NCBI GenBank assembly: GCA_029866125.1
Contig: JARWZZ010000019.1
Coordinates: 241,782 to 305,781, forward strand
Direction of reading: 5' to 3'
Origin: Limnobacter sp.
GTDB lineage: Bacteria > Pseudomonadota > Gammaproteobacteria > Burkholderiales > Burkholderiaceae_B
DNA: 64,000 nucleotides
This document shows positions 27,014-34,979 of this stretch, piece after piece. The notes beneath the pieces are model-generated. The model did no database searches. It was given only the letters and a program-made list of their open reading frames with translations, and had not been told where the DNA came from. How positions within the stretch are numbered: position 1 is the first letter of the stretch; every line of letters starts with the position of its first letter. Made by a program: the position numbers and the translations under genes.

Positions 27014-27958
27014 TTAGTGTCCCCAAATCCTCAAAGCGTAAATTCCAAATGTCATGCTGCCCATGGCCACCAGTGTGCTTAAAGCAATAATGTTGGCTGC
27101 CAATTTACCGTCCGCGCCGGCTGCCAGTGCCATGGCAAAGCTGGCAGCAGCGGTGGGGGATGCAAGGAACATCCACAATATCACCAAATCACGCCCTTCA
27201 ACCCCAAACATCCACGCCAGCAGGCAGGCCACCAGTGGCGCAATGGCTACCTTGATCGCGGTGGCTTGGGCGCTGGCGGCGCCAGAATCCTTCAAGCCGC
27301 TGATGGACAGGGTGGCACCCACGCAAATCAAGGCCAAGGGTAGGGTCATGCCGCTGAAGTACTTGGCAGAGGTGTGTATCCACAGTGGAATTTCAAGCTT
27401 GATGGCGGATGACACAAGACCCAGCAGTACACCAATAATCAAAGGGTTGGCAGCAAACTCTTTGAACATTTTTTTGATGCTGAACTCCATTGTGGAGCTG
27501 TAATACGACAGGGTGAACACCGACAACACATTGAACAACAAGATGGTAAAACCCACCAAAACTCCACCCACGGACTGACCATATTCCCCGTAATAATTGG
27601 CCACCAAAGCAAAGCTGAGTACCCCGCAATTGCCCCGAAAACTGCCCTGAATAAAAGCGCCGCGCTGCCCATAGGGCAATTTACGGCTGGCCCACCACCA
27701 TGCCAAACCAAAGCACAGCAAGGTGCCCAGCGACATGAAAAAAATCAGGCTGGGCCGTAGCGACTGTTGCAGGTCGGCCTGCCAAATGGACAGGAAAAAC
27801 AGCGTGGGCATGGTGGCCCGGTAAATCAGGTTGGAGGCCGTGCGTACAAAAGTGTCATCCACCAATTTAAAGTGGCTAAGTACCATGCCCATCAGCACCA
27901 TCGAAAAAACAGGGGCTGTGATGGATAAAATTTGGACCAGAGTGTCAGTGGAGTTCAT
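27014..27958 (-). CDS. AEC-family (auxin efflux carrier-like) transporter
   Basis: 314 residues, ten membrane helices in two inverted halves. Bacterial AEC proteins usually carry malonate, malate or other organic acids. An acidic product of alcohol oxidation would fit the neighbourhood, but this is only inference. It is adjacent to the MFS gene downstream and the ModE-like regulator upstream on the same strand. Confidence 0.85.
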   Translation of the reverse strand: MNSTDTLVQILSITAPVFSMVLMGMVLSHFKLVDDTFVRTASNLIYRATMPTLFFLSIWQADLQQSLRPSLIFFMSLGTLLCFGLAWWWASRKLPYGQRGAFIQGSFRGNCGVLSFALVANYYGEYGQSVGGVLVGFTILLFNVLSVFTLSYYSSTMEFSIKKMFKEFAANPLIIGVLLGLVSSAIKLEIPLWIHTSAKYFSGMTLPLALICVGATLSISGLKDSGAASAQATAIKVAIAPLVACLLAWMFGVEGRDLVILWMFLASPTAAASFAMALAAGADGKLAANIIALSTLVAMGSMTFGIYALRIWGH

Positions 27959-27986
27959 GCATCGAGGGGCTGGAAGGGTTGCTAAG

Positions 27987-29063
27987 TTATGACATTTGAT
28001 TCAAAAATTCTTCCAATGTCTGTAATTCTCCGATTTGTGGAGCAGCATAACCCGGCGTGTTGTGAATGGCCTGTTTAACGCGTTCACTTTGCAGCCAATT
28101 GCGGAACTCCACAACTGCCGGAAAATTCAAATCTTCCATGTGAACCACCAAGAAGTAGTGCTCCTTCACCAAAGGCCTAAAACTCAAGCCATATTTGTCT
28201 GCAGCGGCCTGTATGCCAATCCCCAAATCCCCATGCCCCGCTGCAATTGTACAAGCCAACGAGAGGTGTGAGTTTTCCTCATGGTGGTAGCCCGGAAGGG
28301 ATTCTGCTTTGTATCCTGCCTGCTCAATCAGGGCATTCAATTGATGGTGGGCCGATGCCGAAGGGCTGTGATTGACCAGTTGTGCCCTTTTGTTGTGTAC
28401 CTCGGCAAGTGTGGGCGGCTTCAGCATGTTGCGGCTAATCCAGCCTGTTTCACGTTCGAACAGGTGAATCACTGACAAATTTTCCCCACGCAGCCAGCGG
28501 CGAAGTGTGCGGTGTACCTCGGTGTAAATGCCGTGCCCTCGGGCATCCGGAAGCTGGCAACCCGCAATTTTAACCTCCCCACGATGCAAGGCCGACAGGG
28601 CAGCAATGCTACCCGCCCACCTCAGGGACAATTGCATCCGCTCGTGCAAGGCCGGGTCGTGCAACAGGTGTTGCAGCACAGGGTCGTCGCCGGTGGCCAT
28701 GCTAACCCAAGGTTTGTTTTCTTTGGCTTGTAGCCATTCGGCATTCAATTGCTCAACCACCACGCCAAGTTCTGGCGCAATTCGCACATTGCCCTGCTCG
28801 TACATCCAAAGCACCTTGTGCCCCATGCGGGTCAAGCATGCGCCTGCGCGGCCATGGGTGGAAATCAACTCGTCCTCAAACTGCGCATTGGTTTTTTGCA
28901 CCCAAGTCCACAAGGTTCGGTAGGACAAGTCCAGCGTTTTGCAGGCGGCGGAGAAAGAGCCCTCCTCCGCAATGGCCTTGAGGATTTGGAAAAAACGCTC
29001 GTCCAGAGTGATTTTTTCGCCGTTTGGTTTCAACCATTCTGCTGAAATGTTTAAATTGATCAT
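27987..29063 (-). CDS. ModE-like HTH regulator with periplasmic-binding-protein-like domain
   Basis: 358 residues. Residues about 17-80 are a winged helix of the ModE N-terminal type (FFQILKAIAEEGSFSAACKTLDLSYRTLWTWV). Residues about 115-340 look like the PBP-like domain that pairs with ModE or MerR heads in oxyanion-linked regulators. Members often sit near molybdenum or tungsten genes, and a tungsten-type AOR operon lies 19 kb away. It is divergent from the soxYZ-like gene (71 bases between starts) and upstream of two transporters on its own strand. Confidence 0.75.
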   Translation of the reverse strand: MINLNISAEWLKPNGEKITLDERFFQILKAIAEEGSFSAACKTLDLSYRTLWTWVQKTNAQFEDELISTHGRAGACLTRMGHKVLWMYEQGNVRIAPELGVVVEQLNAEWLQAKENKPWVSMATGDDPVLQHLLHDPALHERMQLSLRWAGSIAALSALHRGEVKIAGCQLPDARGHGIYTEVHRTLRRWLRGENLSVIHLFERETGWISRNMLKPPTLAEVHNKRAQLVNHSPSASAHHQLNALIEQAGYKAESLPGYHHEENSHLSLACTIAAGHGDLGIGIQAAADKYGLSFRPLVKEHYFLVVHMEDLNFPAVVEFRNWLQSERVKQAIHNTPGYAAPQIGELQTLEEFLNQMS

Positions 29064-29083
29064 AAATGCATATTACTTACACT

Positions 29084-29098
29084 GGGCATATGGATTGC
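29084..29098 (+). promoter_or_regulatory. Weak candidate sigma-54 promoter for soxYZ-like gene
   Basis: GGGCAT-ATGGA-TTGC keeps the GG-N10-GC core of -24/-12 promoters but has G in place of the first T. It ends 37 bases before the chosen ATG. No TGTYTC palindrome lies close by. Confidence 0.45.
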
Positions 29099-29134
29099 TT
29101 GCATTCTGACAGAACGAATGGGGAGATGTGCTTT

Positions 29135-29929
29135 ATGCGGTTCAACTTGGTGGGTTTCAATTCGGTAGTTCTTACAGCAGCAATTGCAATTGCTGGACCT
29201 GCGGCAGCGCAAGCAGCCTTGACGGGTGGCGACCCTTTGGGTTCCATGCAGTGGCCAGACCTAAAGGCCCAGTTTTTTGAGGCCAATGCGCGTGTCGAGT
29301 TTGACAGCCGGGTGCACGTGTCCGTGCCGGAATTTGCAGAGGATGCGATGAACGTGCCTGTGTCCTTTGATGCGTCTGCCATTGAAGGGGTTCAAAAAAT
29401 CGTGGTGTTGGTGGACCGCAACCCCATTCGCAAAGTGTTGGAATACATTCCCGTGGCGGCCAAACCCAGCTTGAACTTCCGTTTCAAACTGGAGCAGGGT
29501 AGTCCCATCCGTGTGGCAGCCTTGGGGAAAGACAACGTATGGCATGTGGGCCAAGCCTTTATTAACGCAGCAGGTGGCGGCTGCACAGTGCCCGGTGCCA
29601 CCCGTGCGGATGGCAGCTGGCCCATCAACTTGAACCGGGTCGCCGGGAAAATGTTTGACGCCAATGAATTGAGAAGCAGCGCCCGCTTGCGTGTGCAAGT
29701 GTCCCACCCCATGGACACGGGCTTGGTGGTGGGAGTGCCTGCTTTTTACATTCAAGAGATGATCCTCAGCGACAGCAAAAAGCAGGTGCTGGCCAAACTG
29801 TATCCTTTTGAGCCAGTGTCGGAAAATCCGCTGTTCTCATTCGACTTTCTCACCCCACCCACCGGCCCCTTGACCTTGAGTGGGCGGGACAACAATGGCA
29901 ATAAAATCAGTGCTCAGGTATTCCAATGA
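29135..29929 (+). CDS. Quinoprotein dehydrogenase-associated SoxYZ-like carrier
   Basis: 264 residues from the ATG at 29135, chosen because GGGGAG lies about ten bases upstream and the product then starts with a signal peptide (MRFNLVGFN to AAAQA). Longer in-frame starts exist. The N-terminal half resembles SoxY and ends in GGGCT (Cys150), echoing the swinging-arm GGCGG of SoxY; the C-terminal half resembles SoxZ. Such fusions (TIGR04557 type) travel with PQQ dehydrogenases, and the bound metabolite is unknown. The stop overlaps the next start (ATGA). Confidence 0.85.
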   Translation: MRFNLVGFNSVVLTAAIAIAGPAAAQAALTGGDPLGSMQWPDLKAQFFEANARVEFDSRVHVSVPEFAEDAMNVPVSFDASAIEGVQKIVVLVDRNPIRKVLEYIPVAAKPSLNFRFKLEQGSPIRVAALGKDNVWHVGQAFINAAGGGCTVPGATRADGSWPINLNRVAGKMFDANELRSSARLRVQVSHPMDTGLVVGVPAFYIQEMILSDSKKQVLAKLYPFEPVSENPLFSFDFLTPPTGPLTLSGRDNNGNKISAQVFQ

Positions 29930-30963
29930 CATGCAAAAATAGCAAACTGGGCCGCGTGGCTAAGGCCAGCGTATTGACCTTACAAACCCTGATTTTGGTG
30001 GCTGTGGCGATTGTAGGTAAGGCTTTTTCAGCTGAACTTCCCGGCGTATTGCTACCCCAGCCGCAGGTGCAAACTTTGGATTACGGCTTGAAAGCCACGG
30101 CCTTGGATGGGCGCGGTTGGTATGTGATTGCAGGCCACAATGCTGATTTTTCCATTGCCAATGGTTGCAACATCATCAACACCGGCTTTTATGTGGGTTC
30201 AGGTAAGGTGTGGGTGATCAACACCGGCACTTCACGCTTGTACGGTCAGCAGCAACTTGCCTTGATCAATCAAGTCAGCGGTAACAAACCGATTGCACAG
30301 GTCATTGCGCTGAACCTGCACCCCGATTACTTTTTGGGTAATCAGGCCTTTCCCGAGCAAGCGCTGACCGCAACACGCGACACCATTGCAGGCATTCAAC
30401 GCGAAAGCAAAGCCTATGAGGATAACCTCTTCAAGCTGTGTGGTGACTGGATGAAAGCCACTGAAACAGTGGTACCCAAGCAAGTGTTTAAACTGGAAGA
30501 TTTCAAAGGATTTGATACAGGAAAACCCCATGGTTTACCCCTGCAGGCGTTGAAATTGAAGGGGCATACCCAATCCGATTTGGTTCTGTTTGATGAGAAG
30601 TCGGGTGTTTTATGGGCTGGTGGTTTGGTTTTTTACAATCGCATTGTGACTACCCCCCATGCCTTGATCAAACCTTGGATTGAAAGCCTGCAAATCCTTC
30701 GGGCCTTGAATCCCAAGGTAATTGTGCCCAGCCATGGGCCTGTGTCCACTGGCCTTGTCGCGATTGATCAAACCATGGATTACCTGCGTTGGTTAGATGC
30801 CCATCTCAGCAAAGCCGCCAACAACGGCTTAACCATCAATGAAGTCATGCAGGCCGGTGCGCCCGAGCGTTTCAGGGGCTTTGCAGCGTACCCGGCAGAG
30901 TTCAATCGCAATGTGACTCATTTGTACCCCAGCTACGAAAAAGCAGCCTTGCTGGGTCAATAA
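29926..30963 (+). CDS. Quinoprotein relay system metallohydrolase (SoxH-related MBL fold)
   Basis: 345 residues with a signal peptide (about 1-36). Metallo-beta-lactamase-fold segments are clear, but the HxHxDH metal motif reads N-L-H-P-D-Y (residues 130-135): only His132 and Asp134 remain. His214 (GHTQSD) and His270 (SHGP) are kept. The family (TIGR04558/TIGR04559 type) is found with SoxYZ-like carriers beside PQQ dehydrogenases. It is coupled to the soxYZ-like gene by overlap. A second, further-degenerated relative lies at 54484. Confidence 0.82.
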   Translation: MTCKNSKLGRVAKASVLTLQTLILVAVAIVGKAFSAELPGVLLPQPQVQTLDYGLKATALDGRGWYVIAGHNADFSIANGCNIINTGFYVGSGKVWVINTGTSRLYGQQQLALINQVSGNKPIAQVIALNLHPDYFLGNQAFPEQALTATRDTIAGIQRESKAYEDNLFKLCGDWMKATETVVPKQVFKLEDFKGFDTGKPHGLPLQALKLKGHTQSDLVLFDEKSGVLWAGGLVFYNRIVTTPHALIKPWIESLQILRALNPKVIVPSHGPVSTGLVAIDQTMDYLRWLDAHLSKAANNGLTINEVMQAGAPERFRGFAAYPAEFNRNVTHLYPSYEKAALLGQ

Positions 30964-30979
30964 GTGTGGGTGTGACACC

Positions 30980-30996
30980 TGTTTCAATAATGAACA
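30980..30996. promoter_or_regulatory. Shared upstream palindrome (putative AcoR-like activator site), ADH
   Basis: TGTTTC-AATAA-TGAACA, centred about 82 bases before the sigma-54 -24 element of the PQQ dehydrogenase gene. Related copies lie at 42246-42262, 46438-46454 and 48053-48069. Confidence 0.6.
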
Positions 30997-31069
30997 CCTG
31001 CCTGTATTGCGCCCAAACAGTTTTGAATCAATGTACCTATTTCTTGTGTCAATTTAAAATTTCAAGAGG

Positions 31070-31084
31070 TGGCACGAAGCTTGC
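31070..31084 (+). promoter_or_regulatory. Sigma-54 promoter of the PQQ dehydrogenase gene
   Basis: TGGCAC-GAAGC-TTGC is an exact match to the TGGCAC-N5-TTGC consensus. It ends 95 bases before the ADH start codon. Confidence 0.85.
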
Positions 31085-31179
31085 GCTACTCCGATCGGGT
31101 GCCTTTCGTTACGCAATACAGAAGCGACGAAGGGCTAAAAACCTCAATAAGCAACGGATGAAGAGAGGAGAAACTAATA

Positions 31180-32925
31180 ATGCGCAAGACTCTAGTAAGC
31201 GCTCTGGTGGCGGCAGCAGTTGCACTACCTGCAGTGGGCTTTGCAAAAGTAACGGATGACATGATTTCCAAGGATGCCGGCACCACAGGCGACATTCTTT
31301 CCTGGGGCATGGGTACACAAGGGCAGCGTTACAGCCCACTGAAAGACATTACCCCCCAAACCATTGGCAAGCTGGTGCCTGCATGGTCATTCTCCTTTGG
31401 TGGTGAAAAGCAGCGCGGCCAGGAAAGCCAACCCGTGATTCACAACGGCAAGATGTTCGTGACAGGTTCGTACTCACGCATTTATGCATTGGATGCAGCC
31501 ACTGGCGAAAAGCTGTGGAAGTATGAGCACCGCCTGCCCGAAGGCATCATGCCTTGCTGTGACGTGGTTAACCGTGGCGCAGCACTGTATGACAACCTGG
31601 TGATTTTCTCGACACTGGATGCACAGTTGGTTGCTTTGGACCAAGACTCGGGCAAGGTGGTTTGGAAAGAAAAGATTGACGACTACGCCGCGGGTTATTC
31701 CAACACAGCCGCCCCCATCATTGCCAACGGCTTGGTATTGACTGGTGTGTCTGGTGGTGAGTTTGGTGTGGTGGGTCGCGTAGAAGCACGTGATGCCAAA
31801 ACGGGCGCAATGGTGTGGTCACGCCCCACGGTGGAAGGCCACATGGGTTACACCTTTGACAAAGACGGTAACAAAAAAGAAGCCGGTATTTCTGGCTCAA
31901 CCAATGCCACCTGGAAAGGCGATTTGTGGAAAACTGGCGGCGCAGCCACATGGCTGGGCGGCACGTATGATCCAAAAACTGGTTTGGCCTACTTTGGTAC
32001 GGGCAACCCAGCACCTTGGAACAGCCATTCACGTCCAGGCGACAACCTGTACTCATGCTCCACTGTAGCGATTGACGTCAAAACAGGTCAGATCAAGTGG
32101 CACTATCAGGGCACTCCTAACGATGGTTGGGATTACGATGGTGTGAACGAGTTTGTGACTTTCGACATGAACGGAAAGCGTGTGGGTGCGAAAGCCGATC
32201 GCAATGGTTTCATGTACGTGAATGACGCCACAACCGGCAAGCTGGAAAACGCATTCCCATTCGTCCGCAAGATCACGTGGGCCAAGGGTGTGGACCTGAA
32301 AACCGGTCGCCCGATTTTTGACCCAGCCAACCGCCCTGGTGACCCCAATGCCAAAGACGGCAAGAAGGGTGAGTCAGTGTTCTCTGCACCTTCATTCCTG
32401 GGTGGAAAGAACCAGCAGCCAATGGCATACAGCCCTGACACAGGCTTGTTCTATGTACCCGCAAACGAGTGGGGCATGGAAATCTGGAACGAACCCATCA
32501 CTTACAAGAAAGGCGCTGCCTACCTGGGTGCAGGTTTCACCATCAAAACTCTGGAAGGCTTTGACTACATTGGCGCACTCCGTGCGATGAATCCTAAAAC
32601 CGGCAAGATCGAATGGGAAATCAAGAACAACGCGCCTTTGTGGGGTGGTGTGTTGACAACCGGCGGTAACTTGGTGTTCTGGGGTACTCCAGAAGGCTAC
32701 CTGAAGGCAGCGGATGCCAAAACAGGTAAGGAAGTGTGGAAGTTCCAGACAGGCTCTGGCGTGGTTGCTCCTCCCGTCACTTGGAAAGGCAAGGATGGTC
32801 AGCAGTACGTGGCCGTTGTGTCTGGTTGGGGTGGTGCCGTTCCTCTGTGGGGCGGAGACGTGGCCAAGAAAGTGAACTACCTTGAGCAGGGTGGTTCAGT
32901 GTGGGTATTCAAGTTAATGAAGTAA
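31180..32925 (+). CDS. PQQ-dependent alcohol dehydrogenase, lanthanide-type
   Basis: 581 residues, signal peptide about 1-22, then the eight-bladed propeller of quinoprotein ADHs with repeated W-docking motifs such as [12 protein letters not shown]. The vicinal cysteines (126-127, PCCD) that stack on PQQ are present. The catalytic Asp is Asp318 in GWDYDG, and Asp320 two residues later is the extra ligand that marks lanthanide-dependent XoxF/PedH-type enzymes. There is no C-terminal heme domain, so electrons must go to a separate cytochrome, most likely the c-550 at 46619. Substrate (methanol, ethanol or longer) cannot be fixed from sequence. Confidence 0.9.
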   Translation: MRKTLVSALVAAAVALPAVGFAKVTDDMISKDAGTTGDILSWGMGTQGQRYSPLKDITPQTIGKLVPAWSFSFGGEKQRGQESQPVIHNGKMFVTGSYSRIYALDAATGEKLWKYEHRLPEGIMPCCDVVNRGAALYDNLVIFSTLDAQLVALDQDSGKVVWKEKIDDYAAGYSNTAAPIIANGLVLTGVSGGEFGVVGRVEARDAKTGAMVWSRPTVEGHMGYTFDKDGNKKEAGISGSTNATWKGDLWKTGGAATWLGGTYDPKTGLAYFGTGNPAPWNSHSRPGDNLYSCSTVAIDVKTGQIKWHYQGTPNDGWDYDGVNEFVTFDMNGKRVGAKADRNGFMYVNDATTGKLENAFPFVRKITWAKGVDLKTGRPIFDPANRPGDPNAKDGKKGESVFSAPSFLGGKNQQPMAYSPDTGLFYVPANEWGMEIWNEPITYKKGAAYLGAGFTIKTLEGFDYIGALRAMNPKTGKIEWEIKNNAPLWGGVLTTGGNLVFWGTPEGYLKAADAKTGKEVWKFQTGSGVVAPPVTWKGKDGQQYVAVVSGWGGAVPLWGGDVAKKVNYLEQGGSVWVFKLMK

Positions 32926-33054
32926 ATGTTTCACCCCCAGGTTTCCGGCTTGCTCCGCAGGAAACCTGTAGCAGACGCATCACGTGTTTTACAAATTGCT
33001 CCTTGGGTTTAATGAGGTAGTTTGTGTTGTCTCCTAACGAATGCGTCTTTTATA

Positions 33055-33078
33055 CCCGGCCCAGCGCCGGGTTTTTTT
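33055..33078 (+). terminator. Terminator after the PQQ dehydrogenase gene
   Basis: 6-bp GC stem CCCGGC/GCCGGG (33055-33060 with 33066-33071), loop CCAGC, followed by seven T. Confidence 0.8.
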
Positions 33079-33088
33079 ATTCCAATTT

Positions 33089-34777
33089 TTAACGCAAACC
33101 TGCTTCAAGCATGGTCGCAGTTTGCAGGTACTGGTTCTCGAAATTTGCAAGTTCGGAGGGTGACAAGGGCTTGGCAATCGCAAGCTCAATATCGCCCGGG
33201 GTGCTTGGCACACTGTCAGGGGCGGGGGGCGCGCTAGGGCTTACGTTGTGTCGTGTAGCGTGGGGGTTAACCTGCAAATCCACATCAGCTTCAACAGCAG
33301 GAGTTTTAAAGAGTAGGGAATACAAGCCATTCAGGCTCACCGCTTGATCCAGCACCTTTGCCATTGCACGGTCCACTTTTTGGAGCACGTTCAGTACCCG
33401 CTGGGTGTTGAGTGCCAATGCGTGCATGGGTTGTGGCCAGGCGTGCGAGTCTACTTTTTCAGTCAGTGCATCCACCAAAAAATCGCTTACATTTGGATTG
33501 GGCTTATAACCCCCGTACTGTGTGTCCAGGTATTTTTTAGTACGCTCTAATCCACCCAAAAACACGCTGCTGACGCACTCACCCACAATGCGCCCAGCAT
33601 GGTGCCCTGCCAATGCGTACACCAAAGCATAAGCCGACTGGCTGTTTTGCCGCAGCATATCCATAAACACTTGGGCCAATCCGATTTGGCCCAACAGCTG
33701 CCCGACCGACCGCATGCTGTGGCTTAAGCAACCTGCAGCCATTAAGCCCGCGCCAAAAACCATGCTCATGGAGTTGGGGGACATCATTAAACCTTGTGCT
33801 GAAAACACAAGCAAGCGGACTGCATGATGCAGAACCTGTTTTTGGCTTGGATTCAGTGCTTCGGTGTTTTCTACCGCATTGCCCAGAAGCGTGCTGAGCG
33901 CTTGGCCAACCATGCTGGCCGTAAATTGGGCACTCATTTTGGCGCCGTAATCATTGCGGATTCGGTCAGTAAATTGATTGCTAGAAAACTCCCTCGCTGA
34001 CTCAATTGCTTTGGCGCTTTGGGTGCCGTAGGCCTGCTTGAACCGGGCCAATTCAAACTCGCCCATCTGCGGTGGCTTGGTGTAATCCACCACTTGAAAG
34101 TTGTCTGAGCCTTGCCGTTCCAAGATATTTAAATCAGCACACTGCGCCCGGTACATCAGGTTAGAGGCCGGGTACCCGCTAGGGCCTTTTTCACACATGG
34201 ATTGCGTAATTAGGGGGTTGATCTGCTTTAAATCTACAAATGCATCCGGGTGGTCGCCGACCAAATGCGTCAACTCATGAGACACCAGCCAAGGCGACAC
34301 GTCGCCTCGTCGCAGCACAACCTCGGCGGTGGGGGAGGCGTTGGCAAGGTAGCCGCGCGACCCGTCGTACGTGGTGTCGCACACCGCAATTCGAATATCC
34401 GGTGCAGCAGTGTTGGACTCAGTAGAAAACTCCATGCGCAATTGCTCCATACCAAATGCTTTGAACTGCGCATTGATGGTGTCCACCACTTTTTGGATGA
34501 CGGAGGCTTCAGTCCGATTCGGGGTTTCACAGCCGTGGGTATTGCCATCCACCTGGGTAAGCCGACCTGTACCCCAAATCTGAATGGGGTTAAGCGGGTT
34601 GCTGGGGGCAGACAAGGGCCCACCAGACCGAAGTGCATCTTGCAGCACCTTTGAATAAATACTGTTTTGTTGGCTACGTGCAAGGAACTCACGCACCGCA
34701 GTGCTTACCGATTTTCGGTCAAAACCCAAACCATCAAACCATTGGGAATTAAATATGTGCTTGCCGTATACATGCAT
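33089..34777 (-). CDS. Putative zincin metallopeptidase, effector-like
   Basis: 562 residues from the ATG at 34777, chosen because GAAGG lies eleven bases upstream and the longer GTG frame would start inside the promoter. Residues 167-176 read HELTHLVGDH, an HExxH zinc site with a near-metzincin continuation one residue shorter than HExxHxxGxxH. The M91 (NleD-like) effector peptidases are a possible match. Residues about 320-430 contain hydrophobic, Gly/Ala/Ser-rich segments. No signal peptide. Driven by a GGAACT-N16-CCACTTA promoter. Divergent from the DUF4116 gene. A role as a type III effector is inferred. Confidence 0.65.
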   Translation of the reverse strand: MHVYGKHIFNSQWFDGLGFDRKSVSTAVREFLARSQQNSIYSKVLQDALRSGGPLSAPSNPLNPIQIWGTGRLTQVDGNTHGCETPNRTEASVIQKVVDTINAQFKAFGMEQLRMEFSTESNTAAPDIRIAVCDTTYDGSRGYLANASPTAEVVLRRGDVSPWLVSHELTHLVGDHPDAFVDLKQINPLITQSMCEKGPSGYPASNLMYRAQCADLNILERQGSDNFQVVDYTKPPQMGEFELARFKQAYGTQSAKAIESAREFSSNQFTDRIRNDYGAKMSAQFTASMVGQALSTLLGNAVENTEALNPSQKQVLHHAVRLLVFSAQGLMMSPNSMSMVFGAGLMAAGCLSHSMRSVGQLLGQIGLAQVFMDMLRQNSQSAYALVYALAGHHAGRIVGECVSSVFLGGLERTKKYLDTQYGGYKPNPNVSDFLVDALTEKVDSHAWPQPMHALALNTQRVLNVLQKVDRAMAKVLDQAVSLNGLYSLLFKTPAVEADVDLQVNPHATRHNVSPSAPPAPDSVPSTPGDIELAIAKPLSPSELANFENQYLQTATMLEAGLR

Positions 34778-34806
34778 GGTTGTCGCCTTCACCAAAATCG
34801 GATGCC

Positions 34807-34835
34807 TAAGTGGTGAGCGCGTTTGCACAAGTTCC
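34807..34835 (-). promoter_or_regulatory. hrp-box-like ECF promoter
   Basis: Minus strand GGAACT (34835-34830), 16 bases, CCACTTA (34813-34807), 29 bases before the ATG at 34777. It is the best match of the three to GGAACC-N15/16-CCACNNA. Confidence 0.65.
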
Positions 34836-34979
34836 GTCTAATGTGGTGCAAGCCCAAAGGAAGTTCTCTCGCCCCTCACTTATCTTTGCTCAATGGCAGA
34901 ATCCATAGAACTTTTTGTGGTTTTCCACTACTCAATGCATCGGGTTTCAATTTTGCCCTCATTTTGAGTCAGTCACTCC

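Noticed and set aside
28446..28462. Palindrome TGTTTC-ACGTT-CGAACA like the activator sites
   Set aside because: It is within the ModE-like regulator gene, more than 600 bases from the nearest sigma-54 candidate; kept only as a remark.
34908..34931. hrp-box-like promoter before the DUF4116 gene
   Set aside because: GAACT and CCACTAC occur, but with 12 bases between them, too short for this sigma-factor class.
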